Shown here: piece after piece, positions 1-9,782 of the stretch
How the letters are laid out: each line of letters starts with the position of its first letter
Numbering within the stretch: position 1 is the stretch's first letter
Assembly (NCBI GenBank): GCA_004193285.1
Contig: SECP01000006.1
Location: 62,001-126,000 of the forward strand
Reading direction: 5' to 3'
DNA: 64,000 nucleotides
From: Myxococcales bacterium
GTDB taxonomy: Bacteria; Myxococcota_A; Polyangia; Polyangiales; Polyangiaceae
Translations under genes and position numbers: made by a program
Notes under the pieces: generated by a model
Told to the model about the DNA's origin: nothing
The model's input: the letters and a program-made list of their open reading frames with translations, nothing else
Database searches by the model: none

Positions 1-993
1 CGCGAGCGCTCTTTCCAAGCGCGGCGACGCCCACCCACTCCCGCGCGCGAAGAGCTCGAGCAGCGCGGCTCCGTTCGGCCCCGCGCTATCGAAATTCAAC
101 CATGCCGGCGCCGGCACGCGCCCGTCCGTTTTGAGCAGCGCGGCGAGCGACGCGGGTCGGGTCTCCTCGCTTCCGGCCAGAAGCGCGAGGGCCGGGCCTG
201 CCTCGCGCGGAGCGCGCTCGGCGAAGATCTGCGCCGCGGCCACGAGCAGGGCCGGTTGCCGCTCGGAACGAAGCCAATGCCGCGCGAGCGGCACGACCTC
301 CTCCGAGCCGAGCCGAGCCAGGGCGAGAGCAGCCGCCGCGCGCGCGTCGGGAGCGGCGCGCCGCACGACCTCACGCAGGTAGCTCTCCGCGCGACGGTCG
401 CCGAGCGCACCGAGTGCCCGGCACAGCTCACGCGTTGGGGCGCCGGGCACGCGCAGGATCGGCGTGATGTCCAGCGGGGGATACGCCAGCAGCGCCTGCT
501 CGGTCAGCTCTGCTTGCAACCCTGGCTTACGCAGCGCGCGCCCGAGCGCGGAGAGCGCCGCCGGATCCTGAGAGCGCGCGAGCGCGAGCGCGGCCGCGCT
601 CTGCACCCATTCCGAGAGCGGTCCGTCATCCGCATCCACCGCCGGGGAGGACAAGGCGCGCACCAGCGCGTCGCGCGCGAGCGGCTGCTTCACGTGAGGA
701 GCCAGCGCCCTCACCGCGGCGAGGTGCTCCTGCGCTCCGCGCGCGGCCCCGCCCGGGTCCAGCGCCCGCGCGAGGAGCTCTACCGCGCGAGGCGAGCCGA
801 GGGCGGAAAGCCGCTCGACCCCGCGCAGTCGGTCGCGGGGAGCTTCGCTCGCCAGCAGGCGCTCCGCGGCCGGAGTCCCCAGCTGCCCCAGCAGCGAGGA
901 CGAAGGCTTTGCGGGCTCGCCCGCCCGCTGCGCCTGACCATGATTGGCAAAGACGCACACGAGCCCCGCCACCGCGAACGCTCGCAGCTTCAC
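1..993 (-). CDS. HEAT-repeat-like exported protein (partial, runs off left edge)
   Basis: Open minus-strand frame of 331 codons with no stop before the window edge, so the C-terminus is missing. It starts with GTG at 993-991, which overlaps the TGA of the upstream gene (GTGA, 4 bp), so translation is probably coupled. The N-terminus MKLRAFAVAGLVCVFA...GQA is a plausible signal peptide. The rest is Ala/Leu/Arg-rich helix pairs with HEAT/PBS-lyase character (for example LGDRRAESYLREVVRRAAP and LALARLGSEEVVPLARHWL). Such solenoids are protein-interaction scaffolds; no catalytic motif is visible. Being coupled to an OmpA-like protein suggests an envelope role, which is inference. The frame lacks an early ATG and is easily missed. 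Confidence 0.72.
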   Translation of the reverse strand, partial: MKLRAFAVAGLVCVFANHGQAQRAGEPAKPSSSLLGQLGTPAAERLLASEAPRDRLRGVERLSALGSPRAVELLARALDPGGAARGAQEHLAAVRALAPHVKQPLARDALVRALSSPAVDADDGPLSEWVQSAAALALARSQDPAALSALGRALRKPGLQAELTEQALLAYPPLDITPILRVPGAPTRELCRALGALGDRRAESYLREVVRRAAPDARAAAALALARLGSEEVVPLARHWLRSERQPALLVAAAQIFAERAPREAGPALALLAGSEETRPASLAALLKTDGRVPAPAWLNFDSAGPNGAALLELFARGSGWASPRLERALA

Positions 994-2906
994 GGCTTGG
1001 CGCTCGCCGCCGGTTTGGGCTGGGTCACCGCGAAGCCGACTCCGCTCGCGGCGACTCCCGGCAGCTTCGCGACGACCGAAAATGCCGCTGCCTCCGCGGC
1101 ATTTTCGCGGCGGACGAGAGCGCGCAGCAACGTCACGATGGTGGCGCTGCGGCTCCTCGCTTCCTCCGCCGCGGCCGGGCTCGCGCTCTGCGGCCGGACG
1201 CCGACGAGCAGCGTGAGGCTCGGATTCTGGTGCAGAAGCGTGGCGAGGGCCCTCAACGCCACGTGCGACTTCTGGGTGAGCTCCAGCGCGCGCGGCATGG
1301 CCTCGAATGCGATGGGCGCCGCGACGCGCACGCTCTGCGTCTTCTCGTCGTAGCGGGCCAGCGGTGGGCGCGGCTTCTTGACGTCGGTATCCGGGCAGCC
1401 GTCCGCATCCTCGAAGCCGTCGAACGTCTCCGCCGCCTGCGGGCACTTGTCGTCCACGTCGTCGTACGTGTCGCCGTCCTTGTCGGGGCTTGCGCAGCCG
1501 TTTTGCTTGGCGTCTCCGCGCGCCATGCCCGCGACCTCCGGGCAGGCGTCGTCCGTGTCCGGGATGCCATCCTGATCGTTGTCCGTATCTGGGCAGCCGT
1601 CGGTGTCCTCGAAGCCGTCGCGGTCCTCCGCTTTCTTCGGGCACTTGTCGTCGGCGTCGTAGATGCCGTCCATATCCCGGTCACGGAGGGGGCAGCCCCG
1701 CAGCTTCGGATCCGCCGAGTCTTTGCCAGCTTCACGCGGGCATGCATCCGTCGCGTCGGGAAGGCCGTCGTGGTCGTCGTCCGCATCCGCGCATCCGTCC
1801 TCGTCCTCGAAGCCGTCCGAGTCCTCTTTTTCAGCGGGGCACTTGTCGGTGTCGTCGCCCACCCCATCGTCGTCGTTGTCGAAATCCGGGCAGCCGTCAC
1901 TGTCTTGAAAACCGTCGCGGTCTTCGGCCAGCTCCGCGCACTCGTCTTTTTCGTCCTCGATGCCGTCTTGATCCGCGTCGTAAAAGCGAGGGGCCCAGCC
2001 GATGCCGAGCACGCCCCGGATGGTGGGCACGCCGACCGCGGAGCTCAGCGGCGCTTCCACGCCCGCCAATAGCGAGATCTCCGAAGGCGTGTAGCGGGCG
2101 ACCGCGCCGATCACGGCCGGGCTGGTCGCTCCGGAGGCCAAGGTCGGGGTGAGCCCCACCGCGCCATGCGTCTCGATGGACCAGGACCAGCGACCCTTCT
2201 CGTCCCAGCCGAGGGCCTGGGGGCGGAGCACCACCGCGGCGCCCCAGGGCAGCTCGTGACCGAATTTGCGGTCTAGGTACGTCACTTCCTCGCCGCGCAC
2301 CTTCGCGCCGACCGTCGCGCGCAGCGTGAGCACCAGCAAGCTGAGCTCCGAAAGCAGCCGGAGCTCACCGGTGGCGCTACTCTCGGAAACGTAGGAGGTC
2401 GGATCGCCCGTCGGCAACGTGACGCGCCCGAGCCCTGCCAGTGAAAAGCCGCCCAGGTCGCCGGCCGGGAGCAGGACCGCTTTGGCCGAGAGGGCTACGT
2501 CACCCAACGCGCTGTGCGGGAGCGCCGTGGCGCCGCTCACCCGGTTCGTCACGTCCGAACCGGTTTGGTACATCACGCTGGGTAAGGAGACGCCGAGCGC
2601 CACCCGGTCCCCGAGCCCGATCGCGAAGAGGTAATCGAGGGAAAGCTGATGTCGCAGCGGAACCGCGACCTGCTGCCCATTGGAGTCCTCCAGCACCACC
2701 AGGCGGTTGGCGTAGGAAGCGACGACGGCCGCGTTCCAATTCAGATGCCCCGGCGCTCGAGCCGGCTCCGTGTACAGGCCGCCTTGGTCGTCGGTGGGGA
2801 GCGCGAGGCGGCGCAGGTCCAGCGAAGGCACCTCTTGCGCGCTCGCCTGGGTGGCCACCAGCGCCCAAACCGAAGCGAGCAGTCGAGCGGCACCCTGGAC
2901 GCGCAT
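990..2906 (-). CDS. OmpA-like outer-membrane protein with TSP type-3 repeats
   Basis: A 638-aa protein with a signal peptide (MRVQGAARLLASVWALVATQ, ASAQ cleavage). Residues about 25-310 look like an outer-membrane beta-barrel. Residues about 315-515 hold roughly nine Asp-rich thrombospondin type-3 calcium repeats (DxDxDGxxDxxDxCP pattern, for example DADQDGIEDEKDECAE). The C-terminal 110 residues resemble an OmpA/MotB peptidoglycan-binding fold in degraded form (TLLVGVRP, then ARSRSATIVTLL), without the classic NxxLSxxRA motif. Family knowledge suggests a calcium-stiffened link between outer membrane and periplasm. Its stop overlaps the GTG of the HEAT-like gene. It is divergent from murA, 83 bp away. 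Confidence 0.85.
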   Translation of the reverse strand: MRVQGAARLLASVWALVATQASAQEVPSLDLRRLALPTDDQGGLYTEPARAPGHLNWNAAVVASYANRLVVLEDSNGQQVAVPLRHQLSLDYLFAIGLGDRVALGVSLPSVMYQTGSDVTNRVSGATALPHSALGDVALSAKAVLLPAGDLGGFSLAGLGRVTLPTGDPTSYVSESSATGELRLLSELSLLVLTLRATVGAKVRGEEVTYLDRKFGHELPWGAAVVLRPQALGWDEKGRWSWSIETHGAVGLTPTLASGATSPAVIGAVARYTPSEISLLAGVEAPLSSAVGVPTIRGVLGIGWAPRFYDADQDGIEDEKDECAELAEDRDGFQDSDGCPDFDNDDDGVGDDTDKCPAEKEDSDGFEDEDGCADADDDHDGLPDATDACPREAGKDSADPKLRGCPLRDRDMDGIYDADDKCPKKAEDRDGFEDTDGCPDTDNDQDGIPDTDDACPEVAGMARGDAKQNGCASPDKDGDTYDDVDDKCPQAAETFDGFEDADGCPDTDVKKPRPPLARYDEKTQSVRVAAPIAFEAMPRALELTQKSHVALRALATLLHQNPSLTLLVGVRPQSASPAAAEEARSRSATIVTLLRALVRRENAAEAAAFSVVAKLPGVAASGVGFAVTQPKPAASAKP

Positions 2907-2989
2907 GAGGCCGAGGTTAGCCAGCAGATCCGGCTCGAAGCTAGCGGAAGTTGCGCGCCTCCGCGGTTCGGCATATCGAGAGCCACCAC

Positions 2990-4260
<1,271 letters not shown>

Positions 4261-4264
<4 letters not shown>

Positions 4265-4890
4265 GCCAAAGGCCCCTCACCATTGCCATCCCCAAGGGCC
4301 GAGTCAGCAAGGTGCTGGCTCCCCTGTTCAAGGCCGCCGGCCTGGACGTGACCGCGCTCGGCGACGACGATCGCAAGTTGGTGCGCGAGAGCGCAGACGG
4401 CAAGCTCCGGTTCCTCCTGCTGAAGCCTGACGACGTGCCCACCTACGTGGAGTACGGCGCCGCAGACCTGGGCGTCAGCGGGCGCGACGTCTTGCGCGAG
4501 CGGCGCTGCGACCTCTACCAGCCGCTAGACCTCGGGATCGGTAAATGCCGCATGGTGGTGGCCGCACCCGCCGGCGCGCTGCTACCAGACGTCCCGCGCA
4601 TCGCCACAAAGTTTCCCCGCATCGCCAGCGAGCACTACGCCTCACTCGGCATTCAAGCCGAGATCATCTACGTGGGCGGCTCGGTCGAGCTCGCGCCGAT
4701 CGTCGGCCTCTCGGACGCCATCGTGGATTTGGTCGAATCCGGCGCCACTTTGCGCGAGAACGGCCTCGTCGAGGTGGAAACCATCTTCGATGTCTCGAGC
4801 GTGCTGGTCGCCAATCGCTCCCTTTTCAAGCTTCGCCACGCGGAGATTCAGCCGCTCGTGGAGCGGCTCCGACGAGCGGTCACGGCATAG
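4261..4890 (+). CDS. hisG: ATP phosphoribosyltransferase, short form (HisG-S)
   Basis: HisG condenses ATP and PRPP in the first step of histidine synthesis. The 209-aa product is the short form, which lacks the C-terminal regulatory domain and in known systems needs HisZ (a HisRS paralogue) as regulatory subunit; no hisZ or other his gene is in the window. Motifs seen: IAIPKGRV at the N-terminus, EYGAADLGVSGRDVL, and the PRPP-binding IVDLVESGATLRENGL near residues 155-170. The GTG start lies inside the murA stop (GTGA overlap). A murA-hisG pair also occurs in some other deltaproteobacteria-type genomes (recalled, not searched). Confidence 0.94.
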
Positions 4891-4916
4891 CCGCGCGGAG
4901 CGGCGCCTTCGCGGCG

Positions 4917-6206
4917 CTACTCCTTGCGGCGCAAATTCAAGCTAGACGAAGCGTCCATGGGCGTCATCAGCGGCGCCAGACGCAAGCGGACGTGCTGCGA
5001 GCCGCGGTCGAGCCTCACGTCATAAAGCAGGTACTCGGCCACCTCTTCCGAGTGAGTGTGCTCGAGGAAGTCGTCGGGGCGACCGTCCTCGGCCACGACG
5101 CGCAAGATGGCTTCCGCGTGCAGCGAGTCCGCCGTTCGCTTCATCACGCGTGAGAAACAATACTCCTGGTGGATCTCGCCGTTCGACTCGTTCGCGATGC
5201 GGTCCGCTCGAATGTGCAGGATCTGCTCTGCATCCGGCTTGGGCTCCTCCGCAACGACTTCGACCGGATCCCCTTCCCCTACGATCACGTAGTCGCCTTG
5301 GAAATCACCCGTGCGCTGCGAGCCGCAGGCTTTGTGAGCGGCGCGCGCGCGCGCCAGCATGGACTGTGAAGGACCGAGCCAACCACTCACGACGGGGTAG
5401 CCGAGCCGAGCGCCGTAGGCTGTCGCCGCCAACAATCCGATCGCAGCCGCGATGGCGTGCGGCTGCTTCAATACCGTCACGCGCGCCCACTGGCCGCGCA
5501 GGTAGGCTCCAAACTGGCGGCGCTTGAGCGACCCTGGCAAGCCGTGCCACGTCTCGAGCCCGCCGCGCAGCCATTTTCGTGCCGCTGCGGAGTTGCCCGC
5601 TCCCGCGTAGGCCCGCGAAAGCGCGGTGTGCGCCGCCACGTCCGAGCCGTTGAAGTCCAGGTAGCGTTCGAACGCGTCAATCGCGTCATCCCAACGTTTC
5701 AGCGCAAGTAGCGTCTCCCCCGCCACGAAGTACGGGTGACCGTGCCGGAGCCGTGCATCCTTCTCGATCGCCGAGAGCAGCCGCGCCAACGCGAGCTCGT
5801 GCTGCCCCGCGCGGTGCAAAGCAACGCCGGCAAGGTAGAGCAGCTCAGGGTCCTCGGGCGAAAGCACCAGGCCTTGTTCGAGCAGCTCGAGCGCGCGGCG
5901 CGGGCGCAACAGCTCCAGGTAGAGCGTGGCCAGGTCCCGCCGTGCGGTCACGTTGGCGCGGTTCAGCTCCACCTGCTGACGCAGCCGCCCGGCGCGCGAG
6001 AGCGCCCCGAACAGCGCCGTGGGCCCTGGCAGCACCCCTCGCAGCAGCCAGAGCGCCACCAAGCCCACGAGCAGCCAGGGCTGACGGATCACGTAGGACA
6101 GCGCCAACCAAGCCGCGTAGTAACCCAGGTAACCCACGGCGTTGCGATACCACGCGCGCGTGGCGATTTTCACCACTGCGGCGCCCAAGCTCCGCGGCCG
6201 GCTCAT
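4917..6206 (-). CDS. TPR-repeat membrane protein
   Basis: A 429-aa protein. Residues about 20-60 form two membrane helices (VGYLGYYAAWLALSYVI; PWLLVGLVALWLLRGVL). Residues about 75-215 are four or so TPR units (RRDLATLYLELLRPRRALELLEQG, DPELLYLAGVALHRAGQHE, DDAIDAFERYLDFNGSD, AHTALSRAYAGAGNSAAA). Another hydrophobic helix follows near 245-265, and the C-terminal 150 residues form a domain with no family I recognise (GDYVIVGEGDPVEVV...). TPRs normally bind partner proteins. The gene is convergent with hisG (26 bp apart) and divergent from the metallopeptidase gene. Function unknown. Confidence 0.82.
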   Translation of the reverse strand: MSRPRSLGAAVVKIATRAWYRNAVGYLGYYAAWLALSYVIRQPWLLVGLVALWLLRGVLPGPTALFGALSRAGRLRQQVELNRANVTARRDLATLYLELLRPRRALELLEQGLVLSPEDPELLYLAGVALHRAGQHELALARLLSAIEKDARLRHGHPYFVAGETLLALKRWDDAIDAFERYLDFNGSDVAAHTALSRAYAGAGNSAAARKWLRGGLETWHGLPGSLKRRQFGAYLRGQWARVTVLKQPHAIAAAIGLLAATAYGARLGYPVVSGWLGPSQSMLARARAAHKACGSQRTGDFQGDYVIVGEGDPVEVVAEEPKPDAEQILHIRADRIANESNGEIHQEYCFSRVMKRTADSLHAEAILRVVAEDGRPDDFLEHTHSEEVAEYLLYDVRLDRGSQHVRLRLAPLMTPMDASSSLNLRRKE

Positions 6207-6268
6207 CCAAAGCGCAGAAGTTCGAGAGGTTAGGCGCTCGCACGCTTCGTGCTCTGCATCGCTCCGAG

Positions 6269-7141
6269 ATGAAATGGCAACGCGGCTACGAGAGTAACGA
6301 CGTCGAGGACAACCGCGGCCGCTCCGCGTTCGGCGGAGGTGGGGTCGGCATGCTCGGGCCCGCGCTGGCCATCGGCTCGCGCTTCGGGCTGCCCGGCATC
6401 GCCATCGCGCTGGCCGCCTTCTTCTTGCTGCCTCGCTTGATGGGCGGCGGCGGCGACGAGAGCGCCCGCTCCCTGGCGCCCCAAGAGCGCAGCCAAAGCG
6501 TCAGCGCCGGCGACGAGCAAAAGCAGTTCGTCTCCTTCGTCTTCGACGACGCCCAGCGCACCTGGGCCGAGGCCTTTGCCGCCAACCAAAAGCCGTACAG
6601 CAAAGCGAAGCTGGTCCTCTTCACCGGCAGCACCCCGACTGCTTGCGGCAACGGCAGCGCCGGAGTCGGGCCGTTTTACTGCCCGCCGGACCAGCGCGTC
6701 TACATCGACCTCAGCTTCTACCAGGAGCTGGCGCGCCGCTTCGGCGCCCCCGGTGATTTCGCGCAGGCTTACGTCATTGCGCACGAGCTAGGTCATCACG
6801 TGCAAAACCTGCTCGGCATCGAGAAGGGCGTGCGCCGGGCCCATGGCCCCACGGAAGGCGCGGACAGCAACTCGGTCAAGCTCGAGCTCCAGGCGGATTG
6901 CTTCGCCGGCATCTGGGCGCGCTCCAGCCAGAAGCGCGACCTCCTCGAGCCAGGCGACATCGAGGAAGGCCTCGCCGCTGCAGCCGCGGTTGGCGACGAC
7001 CGCTTGCAGAAGCAAGCCACCGGCACCGTGCAGCCAGAAACCTGGACTCACGGCTCCGCCGCGCAGCGAGCCTCCTGGTTCAAGCGCGGCTACGGCTCCG
7101 GCTCCATGTCCGACTGCGACACCTTCGAAGGCCGCCTTTAG
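6269..7141 (+). CDS. Neutral zinc metallopeptidase, YpfJ/KPN_02809 family
   Basis: A 290-aa protein of the zinc_peptidase (YpfJ) family: Gly-rich N-terminus MKWQRGYESNDVEDNRG, one membrane helix at about residues 41-57 (PGIAIALAAFFLLPRLMG), then a periplasm-facing metallopeptidase domain. The zinc site is HELGH at residues 172-176 in YVIAHELGHHVQNLLG, followed by the family block LELQADCFAGIWA, where the third zinc ligand lies. CGxGSAGVGPFYCPPDQRVYIDLSF is also typical. The ATG at 6269 is chosen because the family N-terminus begins there. Substrate unknown for the family. Confidence 0.93.
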   Translation: MKWQRGYESNDVEDNRGRSAFGGGGVGMLGPALAIGSRFGLPGIAIALAAFFLLPRLMGGGGDESARSLAPQERSQSVSAGDEQKQFVSFVFDDAQRTWAEAFAANQKPYSKAKLVLFTGSTPTACGNGSAGVGPFYCPPDQRVYIDLSFYQELARRFGAPGDFAQAYVIAHELGHHVQNLLGIEKGVRRAHGPTEGADSNSVKLELQADCFAGIWARSSQKRDLLEPGDIEEGLAAAAAVGDDRLQKQATGTVQPETWTHGSAAQRASWFKRGYGSGSMSDCDTFEGRL

Positions 7142-7195
7142 CCTCGTTCACCCGCGCGCGGCGCGCGTAGCGCGTGCGCCAGCGCGGGGGCAATC

Positions 7196-7498
7196 TCAAG
7201 GCGTGGGAAACGACAGGGCGGCGACGAGGAGCGTGAAACCCAAAATCCAGATCGGCAGCGCTCCGTACAGCGAGAGCGAAGCTCGAGTCCCGAAGTAGCG
7301 AAACCAAAATCTCGGTTCGCGGCTGAAGCGCCGGATGAGCAGATCCACGCCGAACAGCACCGCACCCGCGCCCAAGCAGCCGAGCGCGCCCGGCTTCATG
7401 GGAACGCGCCCCTCCAAGAGCTGCGCCGCGGCGACGCCGATGCCAATGGCCGCCGCGACGAGCAAGATGCCGGTGACGGTGCGGTATCTCGGCCCCAA
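7196..7498 (-). CDS. Small membrane protein (hypothetical)
   Basis: A 100-aa protein read from a TTG at 7498 with a good GAGG ribosome-binding site five bases upstream, just after the stop of the aminotransferase gene. It has about three membrane helices: TVTGILLVAAAIGIGVAAAQL, GALGCLGAGAVLFGVDLLI and ALPIWILGFTLLVAALSF, with a basic aromatic loop RRFSREPRFWFRYFG between the second and third. It lies 7 bp downstream of the aminotransferase gene and probably belongs to the same transcript. I do not recognise the family. A longer frame from 7696 exists but only antisenses the aminotransferase. Confidence 0.6.
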   Translation of the reverse strand: MGPRYRTVTGILLVAAAIGIGVAAAQLLEGRVPMKPGALGCLGAGAVLFGVDLLIRRFSREPRFWFRYFGTRASLSLYGALPIWILGFTLLVAALSFPTP

Positions 7499-7505
7499 CG
7501 CCGCC

Positions 7506-8732
7506 TCAGCTGGCGAGCTCGTCCAGCAGGGATTCCACCCGGCCGAGCACGTCTCGCATGAGCTCTGGCTGCGGCAAGAGCGTGGCGCGGAAATGGTCCT
7601 TGTACGGCACGTTGAAGCTCGAGCCCGGGGCCACCAGCACGTGCTTCTGCTCCAGCAGCTGCAGCGCGAACTTACGATCGTCGAAATTGCTGCCACCGAC
7701 TCGATCGGTCTTGATGCGAATGAACGCGTACATGCTGCCGCGCGGCGCGATCACGTCCAGGTAGCGGCTGGTCGCCACGGACTCCAGAATCGCGCGACGC
7801 GTCTCGTACAGGCGACCACCAGGCCGGGTCAGGTCGAAGATCGATTGGTGGCCACCGAGCGCAGTTTGCACGGCAAATTGGCCCGGAACGTTGGAGCACA
7901 GCCGCAGCGAAGCGAGCAGCTCCACTGCGTCGATGTAGTCGCGCGCGTGCGCCCGCTCACCCGAAAACGTGACCCAGCCGACGCGTAACCCGCACGCTCG
8001 GTAGATCTTGCTCAAGCCAGAAAACGTCAGGCAAAGCGTGTGCTTCACGAGCGTCGCCATCGGCACGTACTCGGCGCCGTCGTAGAGCATCTCGTCGTAG
8101 ATCTCGTCGGCGCACAGCACGAGGCGGTGCTCTTCCGCGATCCGCGCCAGCTCCTTCAGCACCTCCGCCGGGTACACGGCGCCAGTGGGGTTGTTCGGAT
8201 TGATGACCACGATGGCGCGCGTCTTTTCCGTGATGAGCGCGCGCAGCTCTTTCGGATCCGGCACGAAGCCGTTCTCCGGACGGCACGGGTAGTGAACCGC
8301 CTTGGCGCCGTGGATCACCACCGATGCGGTCCACAGCGGGTAATCCGGGCTAGGGACGAGCACTTCGTCGCCCGGGTTCAGGAGCGCGCGCATCGTGAGC
8401 ATGATCATCTCGCTCACGCCGTTGCCCATGAACACGTCGTCGGCCGTCACGTCCATGACGCCGCGATCTTGCTGCTGCATGACCACGGCCTCGCGCGCCT
8501 GAAAGATGCCCTTCTGGTGCGAGTAGGGGTCGGCTTGCGGAAGGTTTTGCACCATGGCCACGCGCATGGTGGCCGGCATTCGGAAGCCAAACGCGCCAGG
8601 ATTGCCGATGTTGAGCTTGACGATGTCATGCCCCTCCCGCTCCAGCTCGTCGGCGCGACGAGCCAAGGCTCCACGGATCTCGTACTTGACGTCGTGGAGG
8701 TGTTCCGAGGCGCGAAGCGGCGGGAGGCTCAT
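7506..8732 (-). CDS. alaA: Alanine aminotransferase (AlaA-type, PLP fold I)
   Basis: A 408-aa class I/II aminotransferase, closest in my recall to E. coli AlaA, which interconverts pyruvate/glutamate and alanine/2-oxoglutarate. Matching blocks: YEIRG near the start, LNIGNPGAFGF, DVFMGNGVSEMI, VPSPDYPLWTA, INPNNPTGAVY, ADEIYDEMLYDGAEY, and the PLP lysine in FSGLSKIYRACGLRVGW. The C-terminal RATLLPQPE matches the substrate-binding arginine region. The start at 8732 (MSLPPLRASEHLHDVKYEIRG) matches the family. In-frame ATGs further up (to 8852) would add up to 40 unconserved residues. Confidence 0.92.
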   Translation of the reverse strand: MSLPPLRASEHLHDVKYEIRGALARRADELEREGHDIVKLNIGNPGAFGFRMPATMRVAMVQNLPQADPYSHQKGIFQAREAVVMQQQDRGVMDVTADDVFMGNGVSEMIMLTMRALLNPGDEVLVPSPDYPLWTASVVIHGAKAVHYPCRPENGFVPDPKELRALITEKTRAIVVINPNNPTGAVYPAEVLKELARIAEEHRLVLCADEIYDEMLYDGAEYVPMATLVKHTLCLTFSGLSKIYRACGLRVGWVTFSGERAHARDYIDAVELLASLRLCSNVPGQFAVQTALGGHQSIFDLTRPGGRLYETRRAILESVATSRYLDVIAPRGSMYAFIRIKTDRVGGSNFDDRKFALQLLEQKHVLVAPGSSFNVPYKDHFRATLLPQPELMRDVLGRVESLLDELAS

Positions 8733-8876
8733 GGGCTTATCGGTGGAAGGGTACGAGTCCAAGGGGACGAGAATGTAACCGGATTCACGGAAAACGCCAT
8801 CTTCCGGAAACATCCGCCAAGCGCTCCGGGAGGCTGGAGGGCGCGACCGCACAGGCTCATCCGCACCCAGCGGCCG

Positions 8877-9782
8877 TTAAAGAGTCGCATCGGCACAGCA
8901 GCGAAAGCCGATGAAGTAGTAGGTGAAGTCCGGCGCGTGGCTGGTGGTCACTGGCCGACAGGCGTTTCGGACGTGCCCCCAGGCGCCGCCTTTGAGGCCG
9001 GCGAAGCGGGACCGACGGTTCTCCCGCTCGGTGTCCGCTCGGACCCACTCGTCCACGTTGCCCGTCAGATCCAGCACTCCGAAGCCGCTCTTGCACTCGG
9101 GGCGGGACCCACTTGGCACGCTGCGATCCAGCCGCTGTAACTCCGCGCGCTGTACCTCGGCATCTGCCGAATACACCCGGTCCAGGATGGGGCTCACCCA
9201 CTTGTTGTCGAAGTTGCACTTCTCAGGCTCGCGCCGCCAGCCGGTCGGAAATGGCGACTCTTCCGGGCCCTCGCAAGCGGCGACCCATTCGCTCTCGCGG
9301 CACACGCGCTTGCCGACGGACGTGCAGGCCTTCTCCGCGTCGTAGAAGCTCACCATCACGGGCGGCCGCTCCCCCGCTCGGTTCGGGAACTCGTACTCAT
9401 CGATGCAGTAGTCGAGCGGAACGCGCGGAGCGCGGCAGTCGTTTTGGCCCTCCGCATAGCGATGACAGATCGTGATGCGGTTCGGCGCGTCGTACTCCTT
9501 CTGCACGCACTGCCGCTTCATCTCTGGACAGAAAGACGTCACCACGTGCTGCATCCCACCCGGGCAAGGTTCGGGCCGGGCGGGCTCGACCGCGCTCTCG
9601 AGCTTCTCTGCAGGCGGACCAGCCGCGATGACGGGTGCGGAAGCGGGCGGAGCCGCCGCTGCTTGCGCCGGTATCAGCGGCGCCACGGCGCGCGACGGCG
9701 CGGCCTGGCTCGAGCAAGCCAGTACCAGCGCCGTGCCCACGGCTAGCGCCGCCCTGTTAGCTTGTAACCGCCGGAGGCCCAT
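8877..9782 (-). CDS. FGE-sulfatase (SUMF1-like) domain lipoprotein
   Basis: A 301-aa protein with a lipoprotein signal (ALAVGTALVLACSSQ), an Ala/Pro-rich linker, then an FGE-sulfatase/C-type-lectin-like domain: DYCIDEYEFPN, FYDAEKACTSVGKRVCRESEWVAACEGP, LTGNVDEWVRAD, GLKGGAWG, and C-terminal FTYYFIGFRCCAD. True formylglycine-generating enzymes oxidise a sulfatase Cys; most bacterial surface members act as structural or binding domains, and I cannot see the paired copper-ligand cysteines clearly. Its ATG (9782) lies 26 bp inside the end of the ComEA-like gene, so the two are coupled. Confidence 0.84.
   Translation of the reverse strand: MGLRRLQANRAALAVGTALVLACSSQAAPSRAVAPLIPAQAAAAPPASAPVIAAGPPAEKLESAVEPARPEPCPGGMQHVVTSFCPEMKRQCVQKEYDAPNRITICHRYAEGQNDCRAPRVPLDYCIDEYEFPNRAGERPPVMVSFYDAEKACTSVGKRVCRESEWVAACEGPEESPFPTGWRREPEKCNFDNKWVSPILDRVYSADAEVQRAELQRLDRSVPSGSRPECKSGFGVLDLTGNVDEWVRADTERENRRSRFAGLKGGAWGHVRNACRPVTTSHAPDFTYYFIGFRCCADATL

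Noticed and set aside
256..2072. Long plus-strand frames of 365 and 387 codons over 256-1353 and 909-2072
   Set aside because: They are antisense to the OmpA/TSP3 and HEAT-like genes, are Arg/Ala-rich with no motif, and have no ribosome-binding site. High GC makes such frames common.
4888..4920. Terminator between hisG and the convergent TPR gene
   Set aside because: Only a 5-bp GCGCC/GGCGC stem without a T-tract; not enough.
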